Shown: positions 34,180 through 46,699, counted from the stretch's first letter. The stretch: 64,000 nt of DNA from Rhexocercosporidium sp. MPI-PUGE-AT-0058 (GCA_020746875.1 JAGTJL010000043.1:62001-126000); one strand, 5' to 3'. Notes: a model not told the origin generated them from the sequence alone. Numbers and translations are program-made.

Positions 34180-34925
34180 CTAGAATTACTGCCCGGTATT
34201 CATCTACTATATTTCTGTAATATTTCGGAATACTATTCAATAGCAGTAGGAGAACAATAGTACCGTCTTCCCCTTGCCACTCAAATGGTTCTGTTTACTG
34301 CTCCGTGTCTTCTAGTAGCTCTTGATGGGTGTTCAGCTTAAAATATCTTATGGCTATATACTAAAGTGCTATACTAAGGAGGAAGATGTCCACTTTAGGT
34401 GTAATATGAGGGTATAAGGATACTAGGTGTCGCTAGGGTGGAACAAGCGTCTGGGACTTATTTTAAGAGGACGACATCGTTCTATCATATTGAGTGTTTG
34501 CTAAGTTAGGTACTCCGCAATAGTAATTGAAGATGATGTGAGGTGAGGCAGTGAGTGAATAGGATTTATTTGGAAGGTTTCGAGAACGCTCCCGCTCCCT
34601 GTGGCGTACTCGGCCTCACCGGCCGAAGCACTCTCTTTCGTTCACCGAATTCTGATATATAGCGTATCAGGGATGAGGCTTCATGAGGCGTAGTCAAACG
34701 ATGAGGCTAAGGCGCACTTGGGATTTTCGTTTCTGACCACTCAGAAACCGACAGTGCTGCCTAAAGAATATCCTCAATAAACTACGTCACAACTTTAATT
34801 GCGGAAAGGGGATCTAAAAGAGGTCACTTCAACAAGTCTGATCCACCTATCCTATTCACTATCGACTTTAAGTACCTCGAGTCAAACTCAAAACCTTCTT
34901 GATATCAATCAAACATCCCACTCGT
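34180..34925. other. Intergenic, nothing recognised
   Basis: About 750 bases of moderate composition between the HET fragment and the next broken gene. Some RIP-like decay in the first part. No ORF or repeat end supported. Confidence 0.4.
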
Positions 34926-35515
34926 TTAGGGCTGATGATTGAAGATTTTGAAGTCCTCTGGAATGCAGGCAGAGATTGTCTCTACAATGGCAGTGAAGCC
35001 TTGAATGACTTAGGCACTCTGGTTGATCTCGATTAGCCGGTCTAGAACTGCGAGACTTGATGATATGGCAATAGTGGAGACTTCGTCATTGTTTGGAGAA
35101 TGTCCCATAATCATTCCACTTAGGGCAGTTGCTGTAGAGTGGAACACACCGAGACCACGCCGACTACCGGGACCAAAGAGAAAGGGGTAGATGGCATGAC
35201 TGAGGGAGGATAGCACATCGGGGTGAGAGATGATCATGTAGAAAGGAAGAGTCCAATATCTGAATATCGAGACGGTTCGTCCTTTTGGCTGGTATCCATA
35301 ATGTCTTGATGATTGCAAGCCCCGTCTCTGCACCGAGTTTTGTGATAACGTGCTGGCGTATTCCCGCATTCCCGCATTCTCGCTCTCAACCCAAGCCCAT
35401 CTGGAAGAACTTTTTTGCATCCACAGCACCTCGAACCGTGAGGAGCTCTTGTTGGGTCTGGGAATCATGTATGTCCATTGCCGATTCAGACTGATTATTG
35501 AACCGGTCCCATCAC
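34926..35515 (-). pseudogene. Unknown fungal gene fragment with one frameshift
   Basis: Two minus-strand frames look coding. The 5' one reads NNQSESAMDIHDSQTQQELL, TVRGAVDAKKFFQMGLG and ITKLGAETGLAIIKTLWIPAK (about 35,515-35,270). The 3' one reads PFYMIISHPDVLSSLSHAIY, FGPGSRRGLGVFHSTATALS and SSSLAVLDRLIEINQSA. It then continues past a TAA at 35,010 (Gln likely) as VIQGFTAIVETISACIPEDF to the stop at 34,926. A frameshift therefore lies near 35,250. Helical and hydrophobic in the 3' half; I do not recognise the family. The C-terminal style is loosely like helical domains of fungal NLRs or transcription factors, but that is a guess. Confidence 0.5.
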
Positions 35516-35872
35516 CAAAGTATCGGTTGCGCTTAGAAGATATATGTTGTGGAGTGAGGTGTCCAGCTGATGTGGGATCGAAAAGGAATCGGGCCGCTCG
35601 ATGGTTGGTATCAACGGCGTGGTCCCTACGGTGATGAGCCTTGTCTGTGCGAGGTCGGTTTGGCGAAGTTGCAGCACGCCGTTAAGCCTAGGTGCCTGTG
35701 TCAGCTGGGAGACCTCTAGACGGAGAGCATGGCATAGAGGAGACGGAGTAACTAGGAGCTGCTGGCTCCTCGATGCTGTCTCCTGCATGCTGCTAGCTCC
35801 GTGTAGTAACGTCCCACCCCACCATTCCGCCCACCCCCCCATTCCGCCCACCTCGCGTAATATCAGCACTCT

Positions 35873-36280
35873 CTATTCAACACTTAATAATTCTATTTTG
35901 TTAACTTTTATATAAGAAATTATAAAGTCAGAATCTCCTTTTAATTCTGGTTTTATTAATGCAATTTAACGATTTCTAGCCGCAATTTGAGCCGCTTAAA
36001 TAGCACGTGTTATCGTAAACTTAAAATTTAAACTAATTTAGACTTTCTTCTTTTTCCTTAGCCTTAACTACTTTAATCGCTCTTCCAACTCTTTAATTCT
36101 TATATTTGCCTTCCTTAATTTATAATCCTTTTTATTAAATCCTTTTATAATCTTCTTAAGAAGTAAACGCTGCGTCGAATACTAATATTATAATTCGCTT
36201 ATTAAAATGCGCATTTATAAACGAAGATCTTTCGTAGCTTTAAGAGTTTATAATTAAATAAAAGTGCTAAAAGGCTCGGG
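35873..36280 (-). pseudogene. C-terminal part of the pogo transposase
   Basis: Continues the frame broken off at 43,212. It reads LKATKDLRL, YSTQRLLLKKIIKGFNKKDY, KLRKANIRIKELEERLK and LRLRKKKKV, then AAQIAARNR, ending at a TAG at 35,873. This is the coiled-coil, basic tail typical of fungal pogo/CENP-B-type transposases. TAA/TAG for Gln/Trp marks RIP. Only 68 bp separate its stop from the inverted repeat end. Confidence 0.82.
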
Positions 36281-39200
36281 TGTCACGGTCCGTGTATTTA
36301 CTCGGTATAAATACGGTAGGTTATGTTAATCTTAATGATCGAGAAGTAAGTATATTACGTACGGTGGATTAAATAATAACTAATATAATTAAGATATTAT
36401 TTTCAGTTAAGCACGAAGCTCTTATTTAATAATAGACGTATTAGTCTTATATAAAACCTTCGTTTCCCTTAAGACTGCTAAGACCGCTGGACCTCTAGCG
36501 GTCCATCGGTCCTGGCGGTCGTTACGTAAAAAGGTCGCGTAATCTAAAGGCTTATCTGCCCTTTAATCGTTTATTAATAATAATATTTATATAATATATA
36601 ACTTATAAAATCCTAAGTATTAAAATCTCTTAAAAAAATATTTCTAAAAGTAATACTCTTTTAATATACTTCTCTTAAAACCCTTACTCTTTTAAGCCTA
36701 TAATCTTAAGTATTACGCTATCTTAAGGTTTAATATTACGGGACGTAAGGCGTTTATAACACTATCCCCTTCTTAGTTTAGCGTAGTCCCCACGCTTAAA
36801 TAACTTAAGGAAATATTATATATATCTTACGGCTATCTTCATTTTTTATTATAATTAAATAAGTATATATTAAAGAAAAAAATATAATATTTTTTAAAAG
36901 AAAAAGAGAATAATTCGCCTTATCCCGCAGAATCGAAAAGAACGGTTTCGAGACGATGCTTTATACGTTTTATATTTAAAATAATAAGACGTATATAATA
37001 TCCTCCGAGTCGAGTCGTTACTCAGAATATACTAGAGTTAGTAAAAGATATAATATTGAAATGCCCTTAATCGGGAGTTAAGATGCTCTCGAAAAGGTAA
37101 AGGATAAACTAAAGGTAAAGGAGCGTCTAGCGCGCGAGGCCGAAAAAGCTACGCGTGACAAGTTCTTACGAGCTTATAAAGAGATAACCGCGGCCTTATA
37201 AAAGGCTATAAGTCGCTTTAATTGCCTGGCCCGTTAATAAAAGTTTTTAAAAAAGCGAGAGATAAAGATATTTTATTACGGTCTTAAGAGTATAAATAAG
37301 TTAAAAGAAGTAAAAGCGCGGGAAATTATAAAAGGAAAATAGCAAAAGGCCTCCGCTACTCGCCCGCCTACCTCGCCATTCGCCGTCGATTCCGCTAAGT
37401 TCCTTTTAATTAAGTAAGTCTTATTTAACTTTATAAATTCGACTTTTTAAATAAATCTTAATTTTATAAATAAAACTTTTAAAATTACTTAAAGTAATAA
37501 AAGTTAAACTTAAGTTCTTAAGTATTTTTAAATTATAAATACCTTTTTTATTTAATTAAATACTTAACGACGCCGCGGAAATATTAATAATTTAAAATAG
37601 TTTTAATATTATATTCGGCGTTTAAGTTCACCGGTTATACTTTTATAATAAGGGCTAATAATACTCTTAACAGTACTAGTTCGAAGAACAATATATAAAA
37701 TATTAAGTGGATATTTATAGTTTTCGGGAGTATTAATTAATAATTAATTAATCCTTTAACTTTCGCAATTTTAAATAATCCTAGCTTTTTATAATTTAAT
37801 TTATTACTTAATCGCTTAATCGCGATATTCTTTTTAAGTAAGTAAACCTTATCCCTCTCTTTTAGCGTTAATCTTATATTACGCTTTTTATTATAATAAA
37901 TAGCTAATATTTATATAATAAATAAAATATCCGTTAATAGTTTATTATATAACTACTTAAGCTCATCTCTTTATAATATAGCTTTATACGCGGTTCCTTA
38001 ACCCGCAATTAATATATTATATACCGTCGGGTTATACCCGTAATTCGCATAAAACGGCGATACTCTAATAGTCTTTTAATCCGCGCTATTATATGTAAAC
38101 TAAGCAATCGGGAGTAGTTGAACTCAGTCGTCTTATTTATAGTTTATATAATATTAAAGATAAGTTTTTATTATTTAATTAATTCGTTTTATTTAATTAT
38201 TAGTTTAAAAGTAAAATACTGTTAATATTTTCTATTTTATTTCTAAAAGTAATATTAATGTTTTCTAAAACTTCGAGATAAAGAGCTTATTTTTATTTAA
38301 GATAACCTCGTTTAATATTCTGTAATTCGCGAAGATTATTCGAAGGAATACCTACGCTATTATCGGCGCGTCTTAAGTGCTTAATATTAATATTATATAC
38401 GCGTATTTTATTATTTTATTTATTATTACGCAAATAAAATCGTAAGTAATTTCGATAATCGAATCCTTTAAGAGTAATAGTTTGACTACAAAATCTAAGG
38501 CGATTGACTTCCATAAGCGTAGCGGTGTCGTCGGCGACTTTATAAGCTCATACGGCGCATAATAATTTACTTTATTCCGTATATATATATTATAAAACAA
38601 AACCACGTCCTTAATTACTTTCCTTATCCTTAAGAAATAATATTCCTTAAAGAGCCTTAATAATATCTTAATTATCCTTTAATATCTATAAGCCGGTAGC
38701 TTATATTATTTTTTAACGAAGTCTACCTTATTTTAAATAAGAATATAAACTCGTCTTTAATATAAAAGAGCTTTAGTATTAATAAAAAAAAATCCTTCGC
38801 TTAATTATCTCTTTTGCTTAGCTACCACCGGGTCGTTAGCGTAGTCTTTTTAAATTTTCTCGGGGACCTGGCTTATCGTTATTAATTGCCTATAATTGAT
38901 TATTAATAAGTCATTATCTTCTTTAAATACAATATATAACTCGTATGTTTTATTTACGAGATATTCTGGTTTCTTATTAAAGGCGTCGGCCTTAGCGTTC
39001 TCCGTTCCCTTAATATATGAAAATCGAAGTTTAATTATAGAAAATATTTCGTACTATCGAACCTGTCGTCGGTTTAATTCTTTAATAATCGTAAAGTAAA
39101 TAAGATTTTTATAATCTATTAAGATCCGTACCTCGTAAGGCAATCCCTTAAAATAGACTTTCTATTCGCGTACTACGTCCACAGCTTTTAATAGTTCTTT

Positions 39201-42200
39201 ATTATAAATATCGTAATTAAGTTCTATTAATAAGAGTTTCCGTAAATAATATATAATTAATTACTATCTGCCTTCCTCGCTTAATTAGCTTAGCACGGCC
39301 TTAATAATATAATCGAAGGCGTTTGTTTTTATTATAATTTCTTTATTTAAATTAAAGAATATAAGGACTAGTTCTTTAATAAAGGCTTTTTTAAGGTCTT
39401 AAAAGGCCGCTTCTGCTTTATTATTTCAGTCGAAGCTTTTATTTTTATATATTAACTCCGTAAGTAATGCGGCAATCTTCGAGTAATTTTGAACGAATCG
39501 TCAATAGAAGTTGGCAAATCTTAAGAAAGATTACACTTTCTTAATATTTATGAGTCTAGTTTACTTAATAATTATTTTAATTTTTTAGGGGTTTATAACT
39601 AGTCCCGTAGTAATAATTATATAGCTTAAGAAAGTGACTTTCTTTTTATAAAAATAATACTTCTCGGGTTTTAAAAGCATTAAGAAGGCCTTTAGCTTTT
39701 TTAATATTATTATAACGTCTTTTACGTATTATTCCTTTATTTTAAAGTAAATTAAAATATCGTTTAAATAATAAATATATATTACGTTTAAGTATTATTA
39801 TAAAATATTATTAATTAAACGTTAAAATGTAATAAGCGCGTTAATTAATTTAAAAGGCATAACCGTATACTTATAATAACTAAAACGTATGCGAAATACT
39901 ATTTTTTCTTTTTTTCCTTTAATTATCTTTATAAAGTTATATACGCCTCGTAGATTAAGTTAAATGAAAATCTTGGCGTTACTAAGCTTGTCGCGTAGTT
40001 CTTTAACTAAAAATAATACGTAATAATCTTTTTTAATAGCATTATTTAATCGACGGTAGTCGATATATATTCTTTGTTCGTCGTCTTTCTTTATTACGAA
40101 GAAGACGTTACTCTTTTAAGGGAATTTAAACTCCTGAATAAATCCTTTTGCTAGGTTTTTATCGATGTATTTCTTAATTATTATCAAGTCTATAACTAAA
40201 TATTCCCGTAATAATTAAAATATTAGTTTCGTACTTTCAGCTAATTCGATTTAATAATTATAATCTTAATATTTAAATAAGGCGCTATTATTTAATTCTT
40301 TTTTAAATAATGCCTTAAATTATTTATATTTTAATAATATGTCGACTATTACAAGGCTCGTTACCTTATCCCCTGGCTCTTCTTTAAAAATTGCGCTTAT
40401 CCTTCTTAAGCTTTTCGCCGTCTTTTTATCTTAAAAACAGTTTTTATAATTATTAAACTCTAGCTTTTGTGTTTTTTAATTAATTTCAGAGTTATAGAAT
40501 TATATTTATAAAAGCCCTAAGATAATATTATATCTTTTAATTTAAGTCACATTAAACTGGATATATTCAGAGTATTCGTCGATTCTTATATATAATAGCT
40601 CTGTTTATATATTAATTAGGCCGTTCGCGGCGAGTCTTTCGTCGGCGAGTACTAACTAATACTTATTCTTTTTAACTTCAATAAACAAGAGATATTAAAT
40701 TATAATAATAAGAAATATAAAGTTCCTTTGCGCTCCGAAATTTATTATAGTTTATAGTTTTATTTTTCGAATATCGACGTCGAGAGTTAAGTGGTTGCCT
40801 TTCTTTATAATTGTGAGCGTACGCCCGTTTATTCCTTTAATATAAACTTCTTTAGTTAATATATTTTCTTATTACCGATTCTTTAAATCTTTATATAAGA
40901 TGCGGTATAATTAATTCGTACCTAAGGATACGAAGGGTCTAAAGGGTCTCTCGTGGTAAGTCTTTAAATTATCCTGTGAGTTAATTTATATTTAATTTTA
41001 TAGTATTTTTATAATAACTTTTTATACGTTTTTTACGTTTATTTGTGTCGCTATTTATTAAAACGGTATCTCGTCGACTGGGATTTATTAAACGTAAGTC
41101 CGAAAAATACTATTTTTAACGTCCGCTATTCTTTAAGTAATACGTAAGTTACTCCGAAAGATTACCTCGTACTCTTCGCCTTATTACGGCCTTCCGCGTA
41201 AGATAATCCCTAGCTCAATATAAGTGATTCTTATATTAACGTTTATTTAATATTTAATATTAAGAGCCTCTCGAGTGGGATATTCTTTCCGTTGCGTGAC
41301 TCGCTAGACCTTACGTTCTTAAGGTTTAAAAAATACTAATCTTAATAATATAACGCTGCCTTAATACTATGAGTCCTCGCTTCTCTCGATATTAGTTATA
41401 TCTTCTGGGCTTTATATTTTACGTGTGGTTTCGAATACCTATTATTAAACGTAATATTTGTCCTACTGAGTCTAGTCGCTAGACTTGGGTTTTATTATGC
41501 GTTAACGGATATAATTATTATTTATTTTACTTTACTTATTATCTCTTTTACCGCCGTCGACTTCGATCTGACTATTAATGTGATTAACGTTAAGCTCGTT
41601 TATTATTATATAACGGTAAGTAGCGCTAATCTAAACTTCTTTTAATAAAAAGGGAAGCGGCACGCCGGTAATATCGTAAGCCCCTCGTTTTATAAAGTTG
41701 AGTTGTTTCTTTTTAATACCTTTTCTGCGGTGCGAGCTTATTATATGCCCCGGAAGGCCGCATTCGTAATATAGCTTCTTTTCGCGCTACTCGTTTATAA
41801 CTTCTTTTAATAATTCCTTTTATTATGCTTTGCCTTTTCCTTTTTTATAAATAACGTTGTATTTTATAAGATTTAATTATCGGTTATCTTTAAGGTTATC
41901 TTATCGTCGGCGTCTCTCGTTCTATCGGTAGCCAGACTACCTCTAGCTCTTTCTTACGTACGTCTGCTATTCGCGTTTGAACTTATATAAGCGATTATTA
42001 ATTCGGACGGTTTATTCAATAAGGATAAAAATATCTCTTATTTGAGGATCAATCCGGGTAAGTTCCAGTCGAATGTAATCCTTAAGCCTTTGTCGATAGT
42101 AATTAATAAGTGATTAGGAGTTCTAGCTAGTTTTATTAGCGTGCTTTTAGAATTCCGTGGCGTAGGCTATTATATTATTAACTTACTTTAAGCCGTATAA

Positions 42201-43206
42201 ATAAGTTTCCGTTATTTTAATCTCATCGATATCGCTAAACATTTATTAAATTTCTTTTTTAAATCCTCGCTAAGTCTTAAATATAATTTATATAACGAGC
42301 ATAGCTCCGTAGGTAGCTTTGTATTCGAAGTAATCCCTAAGAAACGGCTCGACCTATTACATGGCTTCGCTTTTAAGATATAATACCGTTTAAAGAGCGT
42401 AACTCTCGTCGGTCGAGAACTTGTCGTTATTAAAATATTAATAAAGTTTTACTTAAAAAATAAAAGTCTTTAAGTCCTTTCGGTTTTCTTAAAAGATATT
42501 AGAAAGTTTGACTTTTAAAATTTCCTTAAGTTTGTGCGTTAAGTTATCTTAAATATTAAGCATTTCCTTATCCTCGTTTTCTTCGTAGTTCTTCCCTTTA
42601 AGGATAGGTGCGAATAATAAAGGGGTGCCGATAGCACTGCCTTAAGGGCTGAGTATTTAACTTTTAATTAAAGGGATTAATATAATATACGTAAGTCGGT
42701 ACTTTTGACGAAAAGGTACTTAAAGTATTACCGTCCGTATATTTACTCGGTATAAATACAATAAGTTATATTAATCTTAATAATCGAGAAGTAAGTATAT
42801 TACGTATAATAGATTAAATAATAATTAATATAATTAAAATATTATTTTTAATTAAATATAATGCTCTTATTTAATAATAAATATATTAGTTTTATATAAA
42901 ACCTTCGTTTTCCTTAAGACCGCTAAAACCGCTGGACTTCTAGCGGTCTATCGGTCTTAGCAGTCGTTACGTGAGAGGGTCGCGTAATTTAAGGGCTTAT
43001 TTACTCTTTAGTCGTTTATTAATAATAATATTTATATAATATATGACTTATAAAATCTTAAGTATTAAGATCTCTTAAAAGAATGTTTTTAAGAGTAATA
43101 CTTTCTTAATATACTTCTCTTAAAACCCTTACCTTCCTAAGCCTATAGTCTTAAATACTACGATGTCCCGGGGTCCAGTATCACGGGACGCGGGGCGTTC
43201 GTAATA
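36281..43206 (-). mobile_element. Gypsy D: Ty3-type LTR retrotransposon, TSD TCGGG
   Basis: LTRs of 481 bp at 36,281-36,761 and 42,726-43,206; 5-bp duplication TCGGG at 36,276-36,280 and 43,207-43,211. Orientation is minus: pol reads on the minus strand and a purine tract (AAGGGGATAG on minus) abuts the left LTR. The LTRs contain a conserved hairpin-like ACCGCTGGACCTCTAGCGGT. It interrupts the pogo transposase reading frame. Confidence 0.92.
37900..42600 (-). pseudogene. Gypsy D pol polyprotein remnant (Tf1/sushi-like)
   Basis: Minus-strand frames with many RIP stops. Reverse transcriptase about 39,900-40,230: IIIKKYIDKNLAKGFIQEFK, FFVIKKDDEQRIYIDYRRLN, LVKELRDKLSNAKIFI, FRIRFSYYKYTVMPFKLINA. 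Integrase at 38,373-38,606: NYYAPYELIKSPTTPLRLWK, SIALDFVVKLLLLKDSI and TYDFICVIINKIIKYAYII, the segment ahead of the catalytic core. Gag and protease should occupy about 40,700-42,600, where a poor RIP-decayed frame remains. It differs from gypsy A/B in LTR length and RT sequence, so it is a separate family. Confidence 0.82.
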
Positions 43207-43211
43207 TCGGG

Positions 43212-44460
43212 AAGTAATATTACTACTCTCTGAGACTCTTAAAGAGCTAAGGCTATTAATTTATTATTATTTTCTAATAATAACTGGCTTATTAAGGAAT
43301 TTGCTAAAGATACTAGTTATAATTTATTAATTCTTTACTTAGATTTAATATTAAAAAGAATAATAATATCTCGGCGTGCTTTTTAATAGCAAAAAAGGAA
43401 ATTACGCTTACTAATTAGCGTATAATTAATTAAAGAACTTAATTTATGCAATTCTTTCCGGTAAGCACGCTTTAGCGCAAAGAAAACCGTTAAATTTAAA
43501 GGTTATAAAACGTAAGACGTATATATAAGTAAATATAATAGAAATATATTATTTTCAAGGCACTTCTAAAGGAATTCCGTAGTCTTATAGCTCCCGTAGC
43601 CGTCTAGAATAAGGAATCTTATTAAATAATTACGTGGATTCGTTTAAAGAATAAACACTTTTACTAGTTATTTAAGAGCCGTCTCGTCAGTCGTCCATTT
43701 ATTATTAATTATAATAAAATGCCAGTCGTTAAGTACGTTTAATTAAGACGGAAACCACTATTGCTGCACCGATTTTCCCTTATAAATTACAAAAGGTTAT
43801 ATAAAGATCCCTATAGCAGAGATACACTTAATAATTAACGTCTAAGTACGTAAGCCAAGCTGTTTTCTTTAAATTTTACGCTTTTTAGCGTGTCTTATAA
43901 TGAAATTATTTAAACTATAACCTTTTATAATACTAGTCTCGTTTATATTCCATCGTTAACTCACTAAAATAACCTTAATAACCGGAATCTCTAATTTTTA
44001 AAACTAAAGCTTAATAATATCGGAACAAGCGCTATTAATACGTATAGAATCGACGTATATTTACTTCTTCGTCTTTAGAATAGGATTCCGTGCTAAAAAC
44101 CTGGAAATCTAATGTTTTTTAAGTAGTAGATAATCTCCTTAAAGAGCTAAAAGACGCTCTTTAAAAACCTTAATCTATGCATACGTAATTCTACGACTAA
44201 AAGGCTCTTGAGTCAAAACTTAATTAATTAATCGGCTCTTTGCTAAGATAAATAGCCTTTATAAGTAATTAGCGGCTTCCTTATAAGATAACGTCGTTAT
44301 ATTACGGCTACGAAAGGTAAACCTTAGAATACCTTATTCAAGCGATGCCTTCCGTAATAACTTGCCGTTTGCGATCTCTGCAAGCGCATACATAATATCG
44401 TACTCGCTATATTCAGGCTTTATAATAAGGACAAATCGCATTCCAAATTTGAAAAGAATT
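43212..44460 (-). pseudogene. N-terminal and DDE part of the pogo transposase
   Basis: One minus-strand frame from about 44,460. It reads YALAEIANGKLLRKASLE, the CENP-B-type DNA-binding helices (KEAANYL, LTQEPFSRRITYA), then the DDE domain: NINETSIIKGYSLNNFII, LIIKCISAIGIFI, VIYKGKSVQQ-WFPS, KWTTDETALK, and the metal-binding LILDGYGSYKTTEF. It continues with LLYLLIYTSYVL-PLNLTVF and ALKRAYRKELHKL, up to the gypsy D insertion. Stops are Gln/Trp-derived. The intact enzyme cuts and pastes the element into TA sites. Confidence 0.88.
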
Positions 44461-44572
44461 GATTAAAGAATCAAAGAGTAATTAATTATTTAAGTTAGTA
44501 GGTAGATATAGCGGTGAATTAAGCGAGGTAGGCGGAATGGGGGGGTAAGCGGAATGGTGGGGTAGGACAGTA

Positions 44573-45228
44573 TGCGTCGGGGAGCCATTTTCTTCTTGGA
44601 ACTGCGCCCTGCATGTAAATTTTCCGTTCAAAATCACGTGCACTAGTTGGTACAGCCCGGACTCCAGTGAATTGTTTTCTTTGGCGACGTTGTTTCGAAT
44701 AGTGACTCAGTACCACGAGCAAGTGTTGGACATTCCAGTCTCCAATATCATCGAGGTGCAAAGAGGGTTCAAATTATTTTTCTTCCGTGCCTACAATGTT
44801 GAAACATTGCGTCGCATTGGTGGCGTAGGGGAAGCCGGGGAGCGGTGTGATGGGAGCTGAGCCACAGCCACGAAGGCGACGCAAAACTTTGGGCTTCTAT
44901 CCCTCTTGCGCTCTTCATTATTCAAGCAGCAGCTGGGCTTCCTATTTGAATCACCCTCCTCCTCACTGAACACATTCGCGCATTCACCCTCCTTACGAAA
45001 CTGAAGACGACCGCGAGGGTACCGTGGAAGAAATGTCGTGACACAGCCTTGCTCGCCCTAGTGAAATGGAAAGAAACGAGTCGTTTTGCTCCAAACGAAC
45101 ATTTGATAACAATATACTTAGCAGATTCTGTCGCAGGAAATAACTCCATCACAGGATTTTCACGAAATCTCTCCGCTCACCTACCTCCTCAAAAGAAGAA
45201 AAACACTCGGAAAACAACCAAATCCTCT
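44573..45228. other. Flank and 5' region of the HET gene
   Basis: Normal-composition DNA between the pogo end and the HET start codon. The HET frame stays open upstream to about 45,049 but without an ATG, so this is probably 5' UTR or promoter. No TATA or other element is certain. Confidence 0.45.
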
Positions 45229-46026
45229 ATGGCTTCGAGTGGCAGTACGAGTACAAGCTCGTGGGGAGGTATTATCTTGGCACATATTTCCAAAGCAAAA
45301 TCAGCGACGACATATGCAAGTCAAATCTCATACAACCCCATCATTCCTTCGGTGGGACACACTCGTGTGTTACATGTTGAAGCAGGAGAATTGAACGAGC
45401 AAATTCGATGTTCCCTCCGACAGACACCTCTGGATGAAACTCATCCTCAAGCAGTCGTCTATGAAGCGCTCTCATATACCTGGGGAGATCCAAAACCGGC
45501 GCATAAGATTCTTCTGGATGGTATGGAAGTGGGTGTCCCCGCTAACCTCCATGCTGCACTGCGTCGTTTCCGGAATGAGCACGAGAAGAACTCCGGTGTT
45601 ATATGGATTGATTTCCTGTGCATCAATCAGGAAGATACCGATGGGAAGAATGCCCAGGTCGCGATGATGAGACAGGTATATGAACAAGCTCACAGGGTTG
45701 TTGTTTGGCTAGGTGGGGACTCGAAAGATGGGGATATAGCTTATCATTTTCTTTACGAGGCCACAGTGTACATGAATAATGCATACCAGGAAGAATGGCT
45801 CATAAGGGCCGTGGACGCAACGTACAATGAGAAGCGATGGCGGGCCTTATCCAGATTCTTCGATCGCGAATACTGGACTCGAATCTGGATCGTGCAGGAG
45901 GTCGTTTCTGAGGGGCTTGTTGACGTCTGGTGGGGAGAAAAGCATGTCTTGTCCTGGCAGGAGTTCGCAGCCTTGGGCTCCATGATGTACACCTACCAGT
46001 CCTCTATGTCGCAGAAACCCGCGTGA
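45229..46026 (+). CDS. HET-domain protein, C-terminally short
   Basis: Start chosen at the first in-frame ATG (MASSGSTSTSSWGG), 265 codons. HET domain from about residue 80: VVYEALSYTWGDPKPAHKIL, VPANLHAALRRFRNE, the core VIWIDFLCINQEDTDGKNAQ and MMRQVYEQAHRVVVWLGG, then RFFDREYWTRIWIVQEVVSE and a WWG motif. The protein ends 40 residues later at TGA (46,024), whereas HET proteins usually run 500-800 residues, so the C-terminal part is lost or lies beyond an undetected intron or frameshift. No RIP, normal codons. HET proteins execute non-self-triggered cell death in ascomycetes. It sits between two RIP-mutated transposon blocks. Confidence 0.8.
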   Translation: MASSGSTSTSSWGGIILAHISKAKSATTYASQISYNPIIPSVGHTRVLHVEAGELNEQIRCSLRQTPLDETHPQAVVYEALSYTWGDPKPAHKILLDGMEVGVPANLHAALRRFRNEHEKNSGVIWIDFLCINQEDTDGKNAQVAMMRQVYEQAHRVVVWLGGDSKDGDIAYHFLYEATVYMNNAYQEEWLIRAVDATYNEKRWRALSRFFDREYWTRIWIVQEVVSEGLVDVWWGEKHVLSWQEFAALGSMMYTYQSSMSQKPA

Positions 46027-46378
46027 AATTGTGAGGCTGGGACTGCTCGCCCTAGACGGTATGCGCTCACCGAGGTCATGCTGTACTTTTAACGCCCTAC
46101 TCCTGTAAGTAAATGTTATCCACTCATATATGAACCCTCTGCGCCTCTCTTATGACACCCGGCACGCAGTATTCGCTGTTATGCAGCCTCCTTCTTTAGC
46201 AGCAGCGGGCGCAAACCGCTAGCGATGGCACTTGTTGGTTGTGGAATGGGCAAAAACGCACGGAACCGGAGGCCTTCACTGCGTCGGCACCCTGCTGGGG
46301 ACGCATTTTCAGGCCCCAAAGATCCGCAGGACTCTTATTTAGTACTCTGCGACGAGTCTGTCATTAGGATCCGATAGA
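46027..46378. other. Downstream of the HET gene, nothing recognised
   Basis: About 350 bases of normal composition. It may hold the decayed 3' part of the HET gene; no convincing frame. Confidence 0.35.
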
Positions 46379-46681
46379 TTAACAATGAAATAGCCAGGCC
46401 GAAATACCTGCCATTTGACAGTGATAGAAGTCTTGGCTCAACGCCGAAATTTGATCAGACTTAAACCCCAGTCGGATAGCGAGAGCAGCGAAGTCGGACA
46501 AGACCACTTCGTCCACTTTTCCGGGCCGCGCTTTGGCCAGGCGTTTTCTCTTCGTCTTGTTCTCCTTCGATGGTGGAGGCAAGTCGGGGGAGTTCTGCAT
46601 TGTGTAAAGCCAAAGCAACCGGTACGCTAAATCCCAATCCTCGGTGGCCTCAAAGAATATGCCATCTAGGGCCGTGCACAA
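46379..46681 (-). pseudogene. DUF3723-like protein, C-terminal fragment
   Basis: Open 100-codon frame: MCTALDGIFFEATEDWDLAY, RLLWLYTMQNSPDLPPPSKE, a basic stretch, then VDEVVLSDFAALAIRLGFKS and DQISALSQ. The pattern Trp-x-Leu-Tyr-x-Met…Pro-Pro and FAxLAxRLGFxSxQI is, from memory, that of the fungal DUF3723 family, whose members are several times longer and of unknown role, often in accessory regions. The 5' part toward 46,760 is not recoverable. No RIP. Low to moderate certainty on the family. Confidence 0.5.
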
Positions 46682-46699
46682 CGTTTGTGTGGGAGACGG

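Larger units (their letters stand above)
35809..44570 (-). mobile_element. pogo-like DNA transposon split by gypsy D; TA TSD
   Basis: Inverted ends: left GTCCCACCCCACCATTCCGC (35,811) and, inverted from the right end, GTCCTACCCCACCATTCCGC. Homology runs about 48 bp through CCCCCCCATTCCGC and ACCTCGC. TA lies outside both ends (35,807-35,808 and 44,571-44,572). Without the inner gypsy it is about 1.83 kb, the usual size of Fot1/pogo elements, and it encodes a DDE transposase on the minus strand. The outer ends are G/C-rich and well kept while the interior is RIP-mutated. Confidence 0.85.

Noticed and set aside
35495..35869. Minus-strand 124-codon frame next to the pogo end
   Set aside because: It runs into the C-rich inverted repeat of the pogo element and shows no protein motif.
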